In this document: positions 16,657 through 25,318 of the stretch, in pieces
How the letters are laid out: every line of letters begins with the position of its first letter
Numbering within the stretch: position 1 is the stretch's first letter
Assembly (NCBI GenBank): GCA_002310155.1
Contig: DBYF01000132.1
Coordinates: 1 to 31,383 of the forward strand
Source: Mageeibacillus sp. UBA1193
GTDB lineage: Bacteria > Bacillota > Clostridia > Saccharofermentanales > Saccharofermentanaceae
DNA: 31,383 nucleotides
Direction of reading: 5' to 3'
The notes under the pieces: generated by a model
What the model was told of the DNA's origin: nothing
The model's database searches: none
Seen by the model: only the letters and a program-made list of their open reading frames with translations
Translations under genes and position numbers: made by a program

Positions 16657-19005
16657 CTATCCAAAGTAATAATCCATCTGCCATTCTGATCCAGAAGCAG
16701 AAAGAAGAACGCATCCCCGCTCATCTGTGCGATAGATCGGGATCGATCTCGAACCGAGGCGCTTAAGCACCTCCCTAGAAGGATGTCCGTAATGATTATA
16801 CCCCACACTGATAAGTGCCGCACCAACTTTTTTGTTTTTCAGGAAGGTATCGGAAGTCGAGAACCTACTTCCATGATGAGAGACTTTCAACACAGATATG
16901 TCAGACAAAACATCGGAAGGAAGTACCTTTTCCACTTCTTCGGATATATCTCCCGTAAAAAGGATTTTTGTATCGTACATGCGGCACAGAATGACCATGG
17001 AATCATCATTTCCGCCATCTGACGGATCATTCGGCCACAAAAGTTCAAAAGAAAGACTTTCATCGACCTTGAAGATATCTCCTTTCCTCAGGATATCGAC
17101 ATCAGATGGAAGATCCGGAAAAGCCTTTCGTAATTGATCCATCTCCATACTCTCTCCCCAAAAAGAAGCATAGAGCCGATCGATCCTTCCTTGATCCCAT
17201 AATTCAAGGATCCCGGAAATGTGATCTGTATCAAGATGGGAGATGAAAGCCATATCAATATGGTCAATATTCAGGTATTCCAGGACATTTCGAATCGTTT
17301 CACCATTTCCCTTGTTTCCTCCATCGATAAGCACGTTTAGTCCCTGATGACAGATCAGAGCACAGTCTCCCTGACCCACATCAAGAAAAAAGATACGGGA
17401 TTTCTCAATGGAAAAAGCAAAACTCCTGACAATCATCCCAACTAACGCAATAACAGCGGCAAAAGCAAGTATTCTTCTCTTAAAACCACAACGCACGAGC
17501 ACATATAGCAACAGGCATGAAACAGCGACCAATAAAGGCAGAGGGACATGATCCAGCCTGATTCTTCCTGGGATTTCGAGTGATCCGACATTCGCAAGCA
17601 TCCGAAGGATGACAACAAGACCCTTGACAGGAAGAAAAAGAATTCTTCTTACCAAGGTTACAGGGATAACCAGGCTTAGGAGTGTTGCGACCAGACCGTA
17701 ACTGCAGATGACCTCTGCGGGAAATCCTGCTAGAACTACGACGATCACGGATAGAGGAGATATCACACTTCCCATCAAAAGCAGAACGGGCAGCATTCCA
17801 AGATATGCGCAGAACATACATGAGATTGCGGTTCTACCCTCGTCAGGCAGGAAGGGAAACCACTTCCTGACAAGCTTACCTGCATTACGGCAGAAAAGCA
17901 TGATCGAGAACGTGGCGCCAAAAGAGAGGAGCAGTCCGTATGAAAAAGCTGAAAACGGATCCAGGCAAAGAAGAATCAGACCACTTAGGGCACAGGCCGA
18001 TATATGATCGATACTTCGGGACTCCAAAGAGAGAAAACCGAGAACGATAAAAGTCAGTATGCTTCGGAAGGCAGACTCCCCCCACCCGGTAACAAATCCA
18101 AACAGGATCAGGCAAACCGTAAGAATAACTACACTGCGCCTGCCTTTCATGAAGACCGCACACAGGATTCCGACAGTAGCCGTAAAATACCCGACATGAG
18201 CGCCTGAAACGACAAGAATGTGGGACAGATTGCTTTGTTTAAACGAAGTTTTAACGTCTTTTGCGAGGTGCGAATCATCTCCAACGATCATGGCCGAAAT
18301 CAGCCCTGCAGTCTCATCATCTGTCACAGAACACCAGATACTGTAAAATGTCTTTCTGATACATGAACCGAACTTATAGCATAAATGTATCGGCGAACTT
18401 CCTCCTTTCCGGCTCACGACAGTGATTTTATCGATTTTTCTTACTATTCCCTTTCGGATATAGTACGAACGGACATCAAAATCGCCGGGATTACCTTTGG
18501 TGTATATCGGAGAAAGCCTGCCTTCAATGCGCAGAACATCTCCATAATCATATACGTCTTCCGTCGGCAAAAGCACTTTCTCTCCGTCATCCAGTTGAAC
18601 AATGATATTCTTGTATCCATCATCGGAAGAATTGACTGATATGATCCGTGCTTCGCCAGAATAGAAAGCACTATTATCAAGGGTCTTCAAATGGTCACAG
18701 TATGTCGAGATCTTTATCAGGAAAAAGCCAAAACCTAAACAGCAGAATACGATCGTCAGAAGCTCAGGTATCTTAAGGGTTTCTGCGCTTCCGTACATAA
18801 AGAGCAAAAGTCCGAACGAAACCGCTGACATGATCCATATACGAGGACCGCAGTAGAATCCCAGATAAGCGCCAATTACACACATAAACAGGACAAGGAC
18901 AAGCGGTCGTCGAAGACATGCGCAAGTCACTGTTTTCAGCCATTCAGAAACTTTGAATCCCTTAAACTTCATGTTTCGGGAGTTTCCGGCAAATCTCCTG
19001 TGCAT
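16657..19005 (-). CDS. comEC: ComEC/Rec2 DNA-uptake channel
   Basis: Inner-membrane channel that imports single-stranded DNA during natural transformation. 782 residues: several N-terminal helices and a DUF4131-type region, the Competence core with VSGAHVGYFTATVGIL and further membrane helices, and a C-terminal metallo-beta-lactamase domain with DVGQGDCALI, ISHLDTDHISG, TGDISEEVE and VSHHGSRFSTSD. All three parts are in the expected order and no frameshift is seen. The start at 19005 follows GGAGGAG with about 10 nt spacing. It is read with holA downstream. No other competence gene is visible, so transformability cannot be judged. Confidence 0.94.
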   Translation of the reverse strand: MHRRFAGNSRNMKFKGFKVSEWLKTVTCACLRRPLVLVLFMCVIGAYLGFYCGPRIWIMSAVSFGLLLFMYGSAETLKIPELLTIVFCCLGFGFFLIKISTYCDHLKTLDNSAFYSGEARIISVNSSDDGYKNIIVQLDDGEKVLLPTEDVYDYGDVLRIEGRLSPIYTKGNPGDFDVRSYYIRKGIVRKIDKITVVSRKGGSSPIHLCYKFGSCIRKTFYSIWCSVTDDETAGLISAMIVGDDSHLAKDVKTSFKQSNLSHILVVSGAHVGYFTATVGILCAVFMKGRRSVVILTVCLILFGFVTGWGESAFRSILTFIVLGFLSLESRSIDHISACALSGLILLCLDPFSAFSYGLLLSFGATFSIMLFCRNAGKLVRKWFPFLPDEGRTAISCMFCAYLGMLPVLLLMGSVISPLSVIVVVLAGFPAEVICSYGLVATLLSLVIPVTLVRRILFLPVKGLVVILRMLANVGSLEIPGRIRLDHVPLPLLVAVSCLLLYVLVRCGFKRRILAFAAVIALVGMIVRSFAFSIEKSRIFFLDVGQGDCALICHQGLNVLIDGGNKGNGETIRNVLEYLNIDHIDMAFISHLDTDHISGILELWDQGRIDRLYASFWGESMEMDQLRKAFPDLPSDVDILRKGDIFKVDESLSFELLWPNDPSDGGNDDSMVILCRMYDTKILFTGDISEEVEKVLPSDVLSDISVLKVSHHGSRFSTSDTFLKNKKVGAALISVGYNHYGHPSREVLKRLGSRSIPIYRTDERGCVLLSASGSEWQMDYYFG

Positions 19006-19082
19006 GATGATCTACTCCTCCACATCCAGTGTAAGAGTATTCTAGGACAAAAGGCCGTTTACATGAGGGTGATTATTTCGAC

Positions 19083-19118
19083 AAAAAACGACAAAACGAC
19101 GAAGCTTCGTCGTTTTGT
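19083..19118 (-). terminator. Terminator after engB
   Basis: A perfect inverted repeat of 28 bases (19091-19118) with 14-base arms: ACAAAACGACGAAG and its exact reverse complement. On the minus strand it is followed by CGTTTTTTG. It starts 9 bases after the engB stop. The unit CGACAAAA also recurs just outside the stem. Confidence 0.85.
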
Positions 19119-19127
19119 AGACAAAAA

Positions 19128-19742
19128 TCAATTTTCTTTCGATTCAAGCTCGTCTTTAAGGTATTCTTCAATACCTGCCCGAAGATCATCAAGCCCGATC
19201 TTCTTATCAGCTGAGACAGCGTAAATACGGGCATCTTCATGGAAATCGAGGATTTTGGAGAATTCTGTCAGTTGTTTCCGGATCTGAGCCTTGGAAAGTT
19301 TGTCGCATTTGGTAAAAACCAGGAAATAGGGAATTCCGGTCTGATTCATATACTCAAGCATACGGACATCATCTTTAGACGGGTCATGACGGATATCGAT
19401 GAGATGAAGAACCAGTGAGAACTTACGGCCAGAGACAAAATACTCATCACAAAGCTTGTTGAACTTCTCCTTTACGTCCTTTGCGGCTTTGGCATATCCA
19501 TAACCCGGAAGATCCGCAAAGTACATCTTGTTATCGACATTAAAGTAGACTACCAGACGAGTTTTACCGGGAGTCGCGGATACACGCGCGAGCTTTCTGT
19601 TATCCGCAAGAGCATTGATCAAAGAAGACTTGCCGACATTAGACTTACCGGAGAAAACGATCTCGGGCCTGTCAGAGGGCGGACACGACTTCAGATCGGA
19701 CGCAACGCCCCAAAATGTAGTATTTCTGTACTGTATGGCCAT
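19128..19742 (-). CDS. engB: Ribosome biogenesis GTPase EngB (YsxC/YihA)
   Basis: GTPase needed for late assembly of the large ribosomal subunit. 204 residues with G1 FSGKSNVGKSS (30-40), G2 TPGKT (58-61), G3 DLPGYGYAKA (about 77-86), G4 TKCDKL (about 146) and a G5-like SADKKIGL. In many Bacilli it is downstream of lon or clpX; here it is monocistronic, with its own promoter and a strong terminator. The AGGAGG site lies 6 nt before the ATG at 19742. Confidence 0.96.
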   Translation of the reverse strand: MAIQYRNTTFWGVASDLKSCPPSDRPEIVFSGKSNVGKSSLINALADNRKLARVSATPGKTRLVVYFNVDNKMYFADLPGYGYAKAAKDVKEKFNKLCDEYFVSGRKFSLVLHLIDIRHDPSKDDVRMLEYMNQTGIPYFLVFTKCDKLSKAQIRKQLTEFSKILDFHEDARIYAVSADKKIGLDDLRAGIEEYLKDELESKEN

Positions 19743-19767
19743 GTCTTCCCTCCTGGAATTTTCCTAC

Positions 19768-19795
19768 ATGATACCACAACGCCAGTGCTTTTCAA
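19768..19795 (-). promoter_or_regulatory. Sigma-A promoter of engB
   Basis: TTGAAA (19790-19795) and TATCAT (19768-19773) on the minus strand, 16 bp apart, about 25 nt before the ATG. The -35 falls in an 8-bp inverted repeat (19785-19802) in the divergent engB/prs intergenic region. Confidence 0.65.
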
Positions 19796-19883
19796 AAAGC
19801 ACGCGGATTATCACAAATCTTTTTTATATGCATTTTACCTATATATCGGACGTTTTTTCGAAAGAATTCTCAAAAGTTTACAG

Positions 19884-19912
19884 TTCAAAAAAAAACGGAA
19901 TAGGGTTATACT
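19884..19912 (+). promoter_or_regulatory. Probable promoter of the prs-prs-rqcH operon
   Basis: TATACT (19907-19912) with TTCAAA (19884-19889) 17 bp upstream. The -10 is good and the -35 is weak (4 of 6). A-tracts lie across the spacer. It is about 43 nt before the ATG at 19956. Confidence 0.5.
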
Positions 19913-19955
19913 GTTTTTGTGGCTCGAAGCTATATCGTTTATACGGAGGGGTGCT

Positions 19956-21206
19956 ATGCCGGAAAACATGTCTTCAGTAAATACAGCAGACTCCACTGGA
20001 TCTACTGAATCTACTGAATCCAACGATTATCGTGGCTATTTACTGGAACCGTTCGGACCGATTGGGATCATTTCGCATACCTCTAATGAGGCAATTGTCC
20101 GTCAGGTAAACGATCTTCTTTTCGAAAAAAGGCTGAAGAAACAGCAGGAAAACTATAGTCCTTATGTAAACAGCGCCGGCTATTTACGTAGGGATTTTAC
20201 TATTAAAGCGACCATCACCCGCTTCGAGACAGGCGAAGGTAAAGTTACCCTGAACCAGACAGTCAGAGGTCATGATATCTTCATTATTTCCGATGTACTC
20301 TCACACGATGAGTCTTTTACGCTTTCCGGTGTGCCGCACTTTGCCAGCCCGGACGATCACTTCCGTGATCTTCTGCGTATCATTATGGCAGTAAGCGGAA
20401 AAGCCCGTCGTATCAACGTGATCATGCCTTTCCTTTACGAAGGACGTCAGGACCACTGCATTTCCAGAGAATCTCTGGACTGTGCTCAGATGCTGAAAGA
20501 TCTTTATAACCTCGGAGTTTCCAACCTGATCATTTTCGACCCGCATGATCCGCGTATCGTCAACGCGGTGCCTCTTATGGGCATCGAGCTGCCGACTTCC
20601 GCATATAAGATCATCAGCACCCTGATCTCCAAGAATCCGGGTCTTCATATCGATAAAGACAACCTGATGATCATCTCGCCGGATGAAATGGCTGTATCAC
20701 GCGCTATTTTCTATGCTTCCATGCTCGAAGTTCCGCTGGGTCTCTTCTATCGTGACCGTGACTATACAACAGTCGACGAAGAAGGCAATCACCCGATCAA
20801 GGATTTCCGTTTCTTAGGTGACGATCCTGCCGGAAAAGACGTATTGATCGTCGATGACATGATCAATTCCGGTAATACCATGATCCGTACCGCACGTGTC
20901 ATGCACGAAAAGGGCGCCAGAAACGTATTCTGCGCTGCACCGTTCGGCCTTTTCACCGATGGTCTTGAACCGTTTAACGAGGCACATGCCAAGGGCGAGA
21001 TCACTCAGGTATACTGCACCAACCTCACCTACCGTCCGAAGGAGCTTTTCGAGACGAAATGGTTTGCTGAGGTAAATATGTATCCGTATGTTGCACGTCT
21101 CATTGATGCGATCAATGTTGATGAGTCTATTGGAGAACTGATCACCCCGATCGAGAAGTTCAATTCCCTTCTCGGTCAGATGCGTATAGAAGAATTAATG
21201 AGTTAA
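19956..21206 (+). CDS. prs: Ribose-phosphate pyrophosphokinase homologue 1 (altered catalytic loop)
   Basis: 416 residues from the ATG at 19956 (GGAGGGG 5 nt upstream); a longer frame from 19785 is upstream of any ribosome site. Prs makes PRPP from ribose-5-phosphate and ATP. Visible parts are a Ser/Thr-rich N-terminus not seen in usual Prs (about 315 residues), a FETGEGKV / VRGHD region (90-107), MPFLYEGRQD (157-166), FDPHD (194-198) with the expected His, and a PRPP loop VDDMINSGNT (299-308). Compared with the second copy, the flexible catalytic KRR is RDR (266-268) and the SPDxGG segment is SPDEMA (241-246). So it may be a regulatory or weakly active partner of the second copy, as mammalian PRPP synthetase-associated proteins are; this is inference. 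Confidence 0.85.
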   Translation: MPENMSSVNTADSTGSTESTESNDYRGYLLEPFGPIGIISHTSNEAIVRQVNDLLFEKRLKKQQENYSPYVNSAGYLRRDFTIKATITRFETGEGKVTLNQTVRGHDIFIISDVLSHDESFTLSGVPHFASPDDHFRDLLRIIMAVSGKARRINVIMPFLYEGRQDHCISRESLDCAQMLKDLYNLGVSNLIIFDPHDPRIVNAVPLMGIELPTSAYKIISTLISKNPGLHIDKDNLMIISPDEMAVSRAIFYASMLEVPLGLFYRDRDYTTVDEEGNHPIKDFRFLGDDPAGKDVLIVDDMINSGNTMIRTARVMHEKGARNVFCAAPFGLFTDGLEPFNEAHAKGEITQVYCTNLTYRPKELFETKWFAEVNMYPYVARLIDAINVDESIGELITPIEKFNSLLGQMRIEELMS

Positions 21207-21232
21207 TCATGTAAGGAAGAGGAAAGAAAACT

Positions 21233-22465
21233 ATGACACCGATTTTGCAAGGCTCAGATGAAGGATCTTACTCCCGTTATAACCAGTACGGCGCAAACCC
21301 GATGGCACCGGTTGGTCCGATCGCACTTGTTCCGTTAAAGGGCAGCGTGGAGTTTACTGATAAGGTCAACTGGTACTTGAGCACCAGAAGATCTGAATAT
21401 CAGGAGCAGGAATTCGTCAGCAAGTACCCGGGATTCTACCGTAAGGATTACCGCATTGCCGTTGAGAATACCAGATTCTCATCCGGTGAAGGTAAAGCTG
21501 TTATCCAGAGCTCTGTTCGAGGCCATGACCTCTTCATTATCAGTGACGTAACCAATTTCTCCTGCACATATAAGATGTTCGGCCAGGAGAATCACATGAG
21601 CCCGGATGATCACTATCAGGATCTCAAGCGTGTTATTCTTGCATGCTCCGGTAAAGCCCGCCGTATCAACGTCATCATGCCGTTCCTCTACGAAGGCCGT
21701 CAGCACAAGAGAAACTCACGTGAATCCCTCGACTGTGCTTTCGCTCTCGAAGAGATCTACGGACTCGGTGTTGAGAACATCATCACATTCGACGCTCACG
21801 ACGAGCGTGTTGCTAACGCGATCCCGACTTCCGGTTTCGAAAGTCTTTCCGCTACATATCAGATCATCAAAGAGATGTACCGTTCTATCCCGGATCTGCA
21901 CTTCACAGAAGACCGTTTCATGGTCATCAGCCCGGATGAAGGCGGTATCTCCCGTGCTATGTACTTCGCTTCTATCCTCGGCGTTCCGCTGGGAACCTTC
22001 TACAAGAGAAGAGACTACACACGCGTAGTTAACGGCAAGAACCCGATCATCGCGCACGAGTTCCTCGGTGAATCCGTTGAAGGTCTCGACATCCTGATCG
22101 TCGATGACATGATCTCTTCCGGTGATTCCATGCTCGATATCGCACGCGAGATGAAGAAGCGCGGTGCGAGAAACATCTACTGCGCTGTTACTTTCGGTCT
22201 TTTCACCGAGGGTGTCGACAAGTTCAATGAAGCATACGAACAGGGGCTCATCTCTAAGGTATTCGCTACGAACCTCATCTACAGAAGACCGGAACTCCTT
22301 GCAGCTCCATGGTTCGCTGACGTTAACATGAGTAAGTTCGTTGCGCTCCTTATCGACGCGATCAACCACGACTCTTCCCTGTCGAACCTCATCAAGCCGA
22401 CCGAGAAGATCCGTAAGCTGCTTGCCAGCAAGGGCGATCTGAAGCCTCAGTCCCCGGAATCCTGA
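21233..22465 (+). CDS. prs: Ribose-phosphate pyrophosphokinase homologue 2 (intact catalytic loop)
   Basis: 410 residues, starting 26 nt after copy 1 with a GGAAGAGGAAAG purine-rich site. The layout is shared with copy 1: FSSGEGKAV (82-90), SVRGHD (94-99), MPFLYEGRQHKR (149-160), FDAHD (186-190), SPDEGGISRA (233-242), YKRRDYT (257-263) and VDDMISSGDS (290-299). The KRR and SPDxGG segments match ordinary Prs, so this copy is probably the active one. It is about 95 residues longer than E. coli Prs, mainly from an N-terminal extension and short insertions. Codon use is strongly biased (CTC, ATC, CGT), consistent with high expression. Confidence 0.9.
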   Translation: MTPILQGSDEGSYSRYNQYGANPMAPVGPIALVPLKGSVEFTDKVNWYLSTRRSEYQEQEFVSKYPGFYRKDYRIAVENTRFSSGEGKAVIQSSVRGHDLFIISDVTNFSCTYKMFGQENHMSPDDHYQDLKRVILACSGKARRINVIMPFLYEGRQHKRNSRESLDCAFALEEIYGLGVENIITFDAHDERVANAIPTSGFESLSATYQIIKEMYRSIPDLHFTEDRFMVISPDEGGISRAMYFASILGVPLGTFYKRRDYTRVVNGKNPIIAHEFLGESVEGLDILIVDDMISSGDSMLDIAREMKKRGARNIYCAVTFGLFTEGVDKFNEAYEQGLISKVFATNLIYRRPELLAAPWFADVNMSKFVALLIDAINHDSSLSNLIKPTEKIRKLLASKGDLKPQSPES

Positions 22466-22477
22466 CAGGTTTAGCAC

Positions 22478-22855
22478 ATGGCCCAGAAAAAGACCACATC
22501 GAATAAAGGCACAAATACCAGATCCGGCAGTTCTTCCTCTAAGAAAGGAGCTGCCGCTTCTCGTAATGCCCGTACGGCTCCCAAAGCGCCGCCGATCGAG
22601 GAGAAAGAACCTCTCCACTCTGTGATCTGGTCTTATTCCTGGGGAAAAGCACTCTACCTTCTTTTAGCTATTCTCGTGATGATCGGTCTCGATCTTCTGA
22701 TCGCCATGAATCACTATAATATGTTCTTTACTGTACTCGGTATTGAGATCCTTGCCGGTATGCTGATCGGCTGGATCGTCTTTCTCATCCTGGATAGAAA
22801 GAAACAGGCTGATATGCTGAACGAGGATTCTTCCGGCGCCGAGAGCGAGGAATGA
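22478..22855 (+). CDS. Small two-helix membrane protein between prs and rqcH
   Basis: 125 residues, family not recognised. A basic Ser/Lys/Thr/Ala-rich tail of about 40 residues (QKKTTSNKGTNTRSGS, SSKKGAAASR) leads to two hydrophobic segments (ALYLLLAILVMIGLDLLIAM; VLGIEILAGMLIGWIVFLIL) and an acidic end. It starts 12 nt after prs copy 2 and ends 3 nt before rqcH, so it is in the same operon. The ribosome site is weak (ACAGG). The basic tail could bind RNA, DNA or membrane lipid, but nothing proves this. Confidence 0.75.
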   Translation: MAQKKTTSNKGTNTRSGSSSSKKGAAASRNARTAPKAPPIEEKEPLHSVIWSYSWGKALYLLLAILVMIGLDLLIAMNHYNMFFTVLGIEILAGMLIGWIVFLILDRKKQADMLNEDSSGAESEE

Positions 22856-22858
22856 TCT

Positions 22859-24769
22859 ATGCCACTGGACGGTATTTCCACTCATCTTCTCGCTCACGAG
22901 CTTAACAGCCGTCTCGCCGATGCCCGTATCGACAAGATCTACCAGCCTTCCAGATTCGATATATTCTTCATTGTCAGAAACAACAGTGAGAATCTGAAAC
23001 TCCTTCTCAGCTGCGATCCGCAGAGTCCGCGAGTCCAGCTGACGGATTATATGCGTGAAAACCCACAGATGCCGCCGAATTTCTGCATGCTTCTTCGTAA
23101 GCACCTGTCCGGCGCCCGTATCTTAAGTGTTTCCTGTCCCCGTTATGAACGAATCATCGAGATCGATATCTCTGTAACGGATGAACTTCACGATACATCC
23201 ACGAAGAAACTCATCATCGAGATGATGGGCAGATACAGTAATATCATCTTTCTTAACTCGGAAAACCGTATTATCGACGCACTTGTTCACGTAGATAACA
23301 GCACCAGCCGTGTCCGTGAGATCATGCCTGCGCGTATCTACGAAGCACCGCCTTCCCAGGGTAAGATCACACCTGATGAAGCACTGGAGATGGTCGAAAA
23401 GGATCAGCTTCCAATCTTAAGCGATTCCATGCAGCGTCCTATGTCCAAGGCTCTTCTTGACTCACTTCTCGGTTTTTCGCCTCTTCTGACGAACGACATC
23501 TGCTTCCAGGCAAAGATCGATCCGAGATGTGCGCTCTCTTCGCTCTCTTCAGAGCAGAAAGAAGACCTTCTTCATGTCTGCCACAGCATCTTATCTGATA
23601 TCTGTGCCCGAAAAGCACAGCCGACTGTATTCTTTATCGATGGAGAGCCGAAGGACTGGCACGCGCTGTCACTTCAGGATGCAGGAAAAAGCAGATCCAT
23701 GCAGACGATCTCCGAAGCAATGGACCAGGTGCAGCATTTCCAGGATATCCGTACCCGTTTCGAATCGAAGAGACGAACGATCCGTGCAATCCTTACTTCC
23801 GCTTTCAATCACGCGTCGAAGAAACTGTCCATTCACGAACAGGATCTCCGTGAGACGAATAATGCCGAGAAACTTAAACTCGAGGGCGAACTTGTGCTTG
23901 CCTACCAGTATCTCATCAAACCGGATGATACTGAACTGACTATACCGGACTATCCAGACTTCGGTCAGTCAACGACTCTTTCTCTCGAACCGGGCATGAC
24001 ACCATCTGAACAGGGACAGCTCTATCTCAAGCGTTACAGAAAAGAGATCAGCCGTCGCGAATCCGCCCTTCGCTTCATCGAGACCGAAAAAGACGAAGTT
24101 TCCTATCTCAACTCACTTCTTCAGGCCGTTGACGCGGCTACTGAAACTGATGATCTTGAAGCGATCGATTACGAGATCCGAACTTCACTTAATTCCGAAA
24201 AGGAGTCATCCGGGAAAAAGGACGGCGGAAACCAGGTCTATCATCCCGGCAAATCCAAATCCGGCAAAGCTTCTTCCCGTGCCCTTCGTCAGGCTGCAAA
24301 AGCCGCGCAGGACAAGAAGAAAAAAGCAGGAGCCGCTAAGAAGATCGAGGATCCTTCTCTGCCGCGTAAATACTATGTAGATGGTGGATTCGAAGTGCTT
24401 TCAGGAAGGAACAATATCCAAAACGACAATCTGACGTTCCATGTTGCCGCGAAGGATGATCTCTGGTTCCATGCCAAAAACATCCCGGGAACACACGTTA
24501 TTCTCCGCACGTATGGAAAAGCACCCTCAGACAAAGCCAAAACTGAGGCGGCGTCCGTTGCTGCGTATTATTCCAGAAGCAACAAGCCTTTTACAGGTGA
24601 AATGACGGAATCCAAGACCGAATATGATGTCAGAGTGGAGATCGATTACTGCCCTGTCAGCCATGTAAAGAAGATCCCGAAGGCAAAGCCCGGAATGGTC
24701 ATTTACGAGGAATACAATACTCTTCTGGTCAGCGCGAAGCTTCCCATGAATCGGGAAAAGAAGCAATGA
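22859..24769 (+). CDS. rqcH: RqcH, bacterial Rqc2/NEMF homologue (NFACT protein)
   Basis: Binds stalled 50S subunits carrying peptidyl-tRNA and recruits tRNA-Ala to add C-terminal alanine tails that mark the nascent chain for degradation. 636 residues. The NFACT-N part has MPLDGISTHLLAHEL, RIDKIYQP, LLRKHLSGARI, and YERIIEIDI where B. subtilis has Asp97-Arg98; here it is Glu97-Arg98. A middle coiled coil with helical arms covers about 280-400. The C-terminal NFACT-R domain has FEVLSGRNNIQND, DLWFHAKNIPGTHVIL, and KPGMVIYEEYNTLLV. The start follows GAGGAA by 6 nt. The last 41 bp overlap the 3' end of queH on the other strand. Confidence 0.93.
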   Translation: MPLDGISTHLLAHELNSRLADARIDKIYQPSRFDIFFIVRNNSENLKLLLSCDPQSPRVQLTDYMRENPQMPPNFCMLLRKHLSGARILSVSCPRYERIIEIDISVTDELHDTSTKKLIIEMMGRYSNIIFLNSENRIIDALVHVDNSTSRVREIMPARIYEAPPSQGKITPDEALEMVEKDQLPILSDSMQRPMSKALLDSLLGFSPLLTNDICFQAKIDPRCALSSLSSEQKEDLLHVCHSILSDICARKAQPTVFFIDGEPKDWHALSLQDAGKSRSMQTISEAMDQVQHFQDIRTRFESKRRTIRAILTSAFNHASKKLSIHEQDLRETNNAEKLKLEGELVLAYQYLIKPDDTELTIPDYPDFGQSTTLSLEPGMTPSEQGQLYLKRYRKEISRRESALRFIETEKDEVSYLNSLLQAVDAATETDDLEAIDYEIRTSLNSEKESSGKKDGGNQVYHPGKSKSGKASSRALRQAAKAAQDKKKKAGAAKKIEDPSLPRKYYVDGGFEVLSGRNNIQNDNLTFHVAAKDDLWFHAKNIPGTHVILRTYGKAPSDKAKTEAASVAAYYSRSNKPFTGEMTESKTEYDVRVEIDYCPVSHVKKIPKAKPGMVIYEEYNTLLVSAKLPMNREKKQ

Positions 24770-25313
24770 TCTTATCTTTAAACTCAGAATCCTGAAGAGA
24801 ATAAATGCATCCACAGTATTTCTGACGGTAAAGGCCGTGTTCTCTGGCCATTGCCTGTCCTTCACGGAAGTGCGGACGCCAGTCATAGTATGCAAAGTCC
24901 ACACCATACTTCTTCGCACACTGTTCAGCGATCTTCGCGATCTTATCGTGCTGCTGATACGGACTTACCAGAAGACTCGTTCCAAAGCTGTCATAGCCGT
25001 GTTCACTCGCATATCTGGCTACATAGTCCATACGGATCTCATAACACATATCACAGCGGGAATCATACTTTCCTTCCCACGCACGGGAAAGCCAGTCATC
25101 CATACGGAAATCATCAGAATACAGGCAGGAAAGTCCATAGATCTCGCCAAGTTTGACGACCTGTTCTCTTCTTCTGTCGAATTCGAACTTCGGATGGATA
25201 TTCGGATTATAGTAAAGAACATCCGGTCTGATCCCCAAAGAAAGAAGATCTGACACCGGATACTCGGCGCAGGGGGCACAGCAGGCATGAAGAAGCATCT
25301 TGCCGTCACTCAT
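24729..25313 (-). CDS. queH: Epoxyqueuosine reductase QueH
   Basis: Last step of queuosine synthesis: reduces epoxyqueuosine in tRNA to queuosine, using an iron-sulfur cluster instead of the B12 of QueG. 194 residues from the ATG at 25313, which has GGGGAG 8 nt upstream (a GTG three codons earlier lacks spacing for a site). The Cys ligands are all seen: HACCAPC (9-15), CDMCYEIR, and YCGCIYS near the end; DWRPHFREG is also typical of the family. It follows ruvB by 5 nt and is cotranscribed with it. The 3' end overlaps rqcH in a convergent arrangement by 41 bp. Confidence 0.93.
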   Translation of the reverse strand: MSDGKMLLHACCAPCAEYPVSDLLSLGIRPDVLYYNPNIHPKFEFDRRREQVVKLGEIYGLSCLYSDDFRMDDWLSRAWEGKYDSRCDMCYEIRMDYVARYASEHGYDSFGTSLLVSPYQQHDKIAKIAEQCAKKYGVDFAYYDWRPHFREGQAMAREHGLYRQKYCGCIYSLQDSEFKDKIIASFPDSWEASR

Positions 25314-25318
25314 CGCGT

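Noticed and set aside
19785..19955. N-terminal extension of prs copy 1 starting at 19785
   Set aside because: It would start upstream of the predicted promoter, lacks a ribosome site and codes for nothing Prs-like; the ATG at 19956 has GGAGG.
21716..22618. 300-codon minus-strand frame opposite prs copy 2
   Set aside because: Shadow of the strongly biased prs codons; the product is not like any family and crosses the next gene as well.
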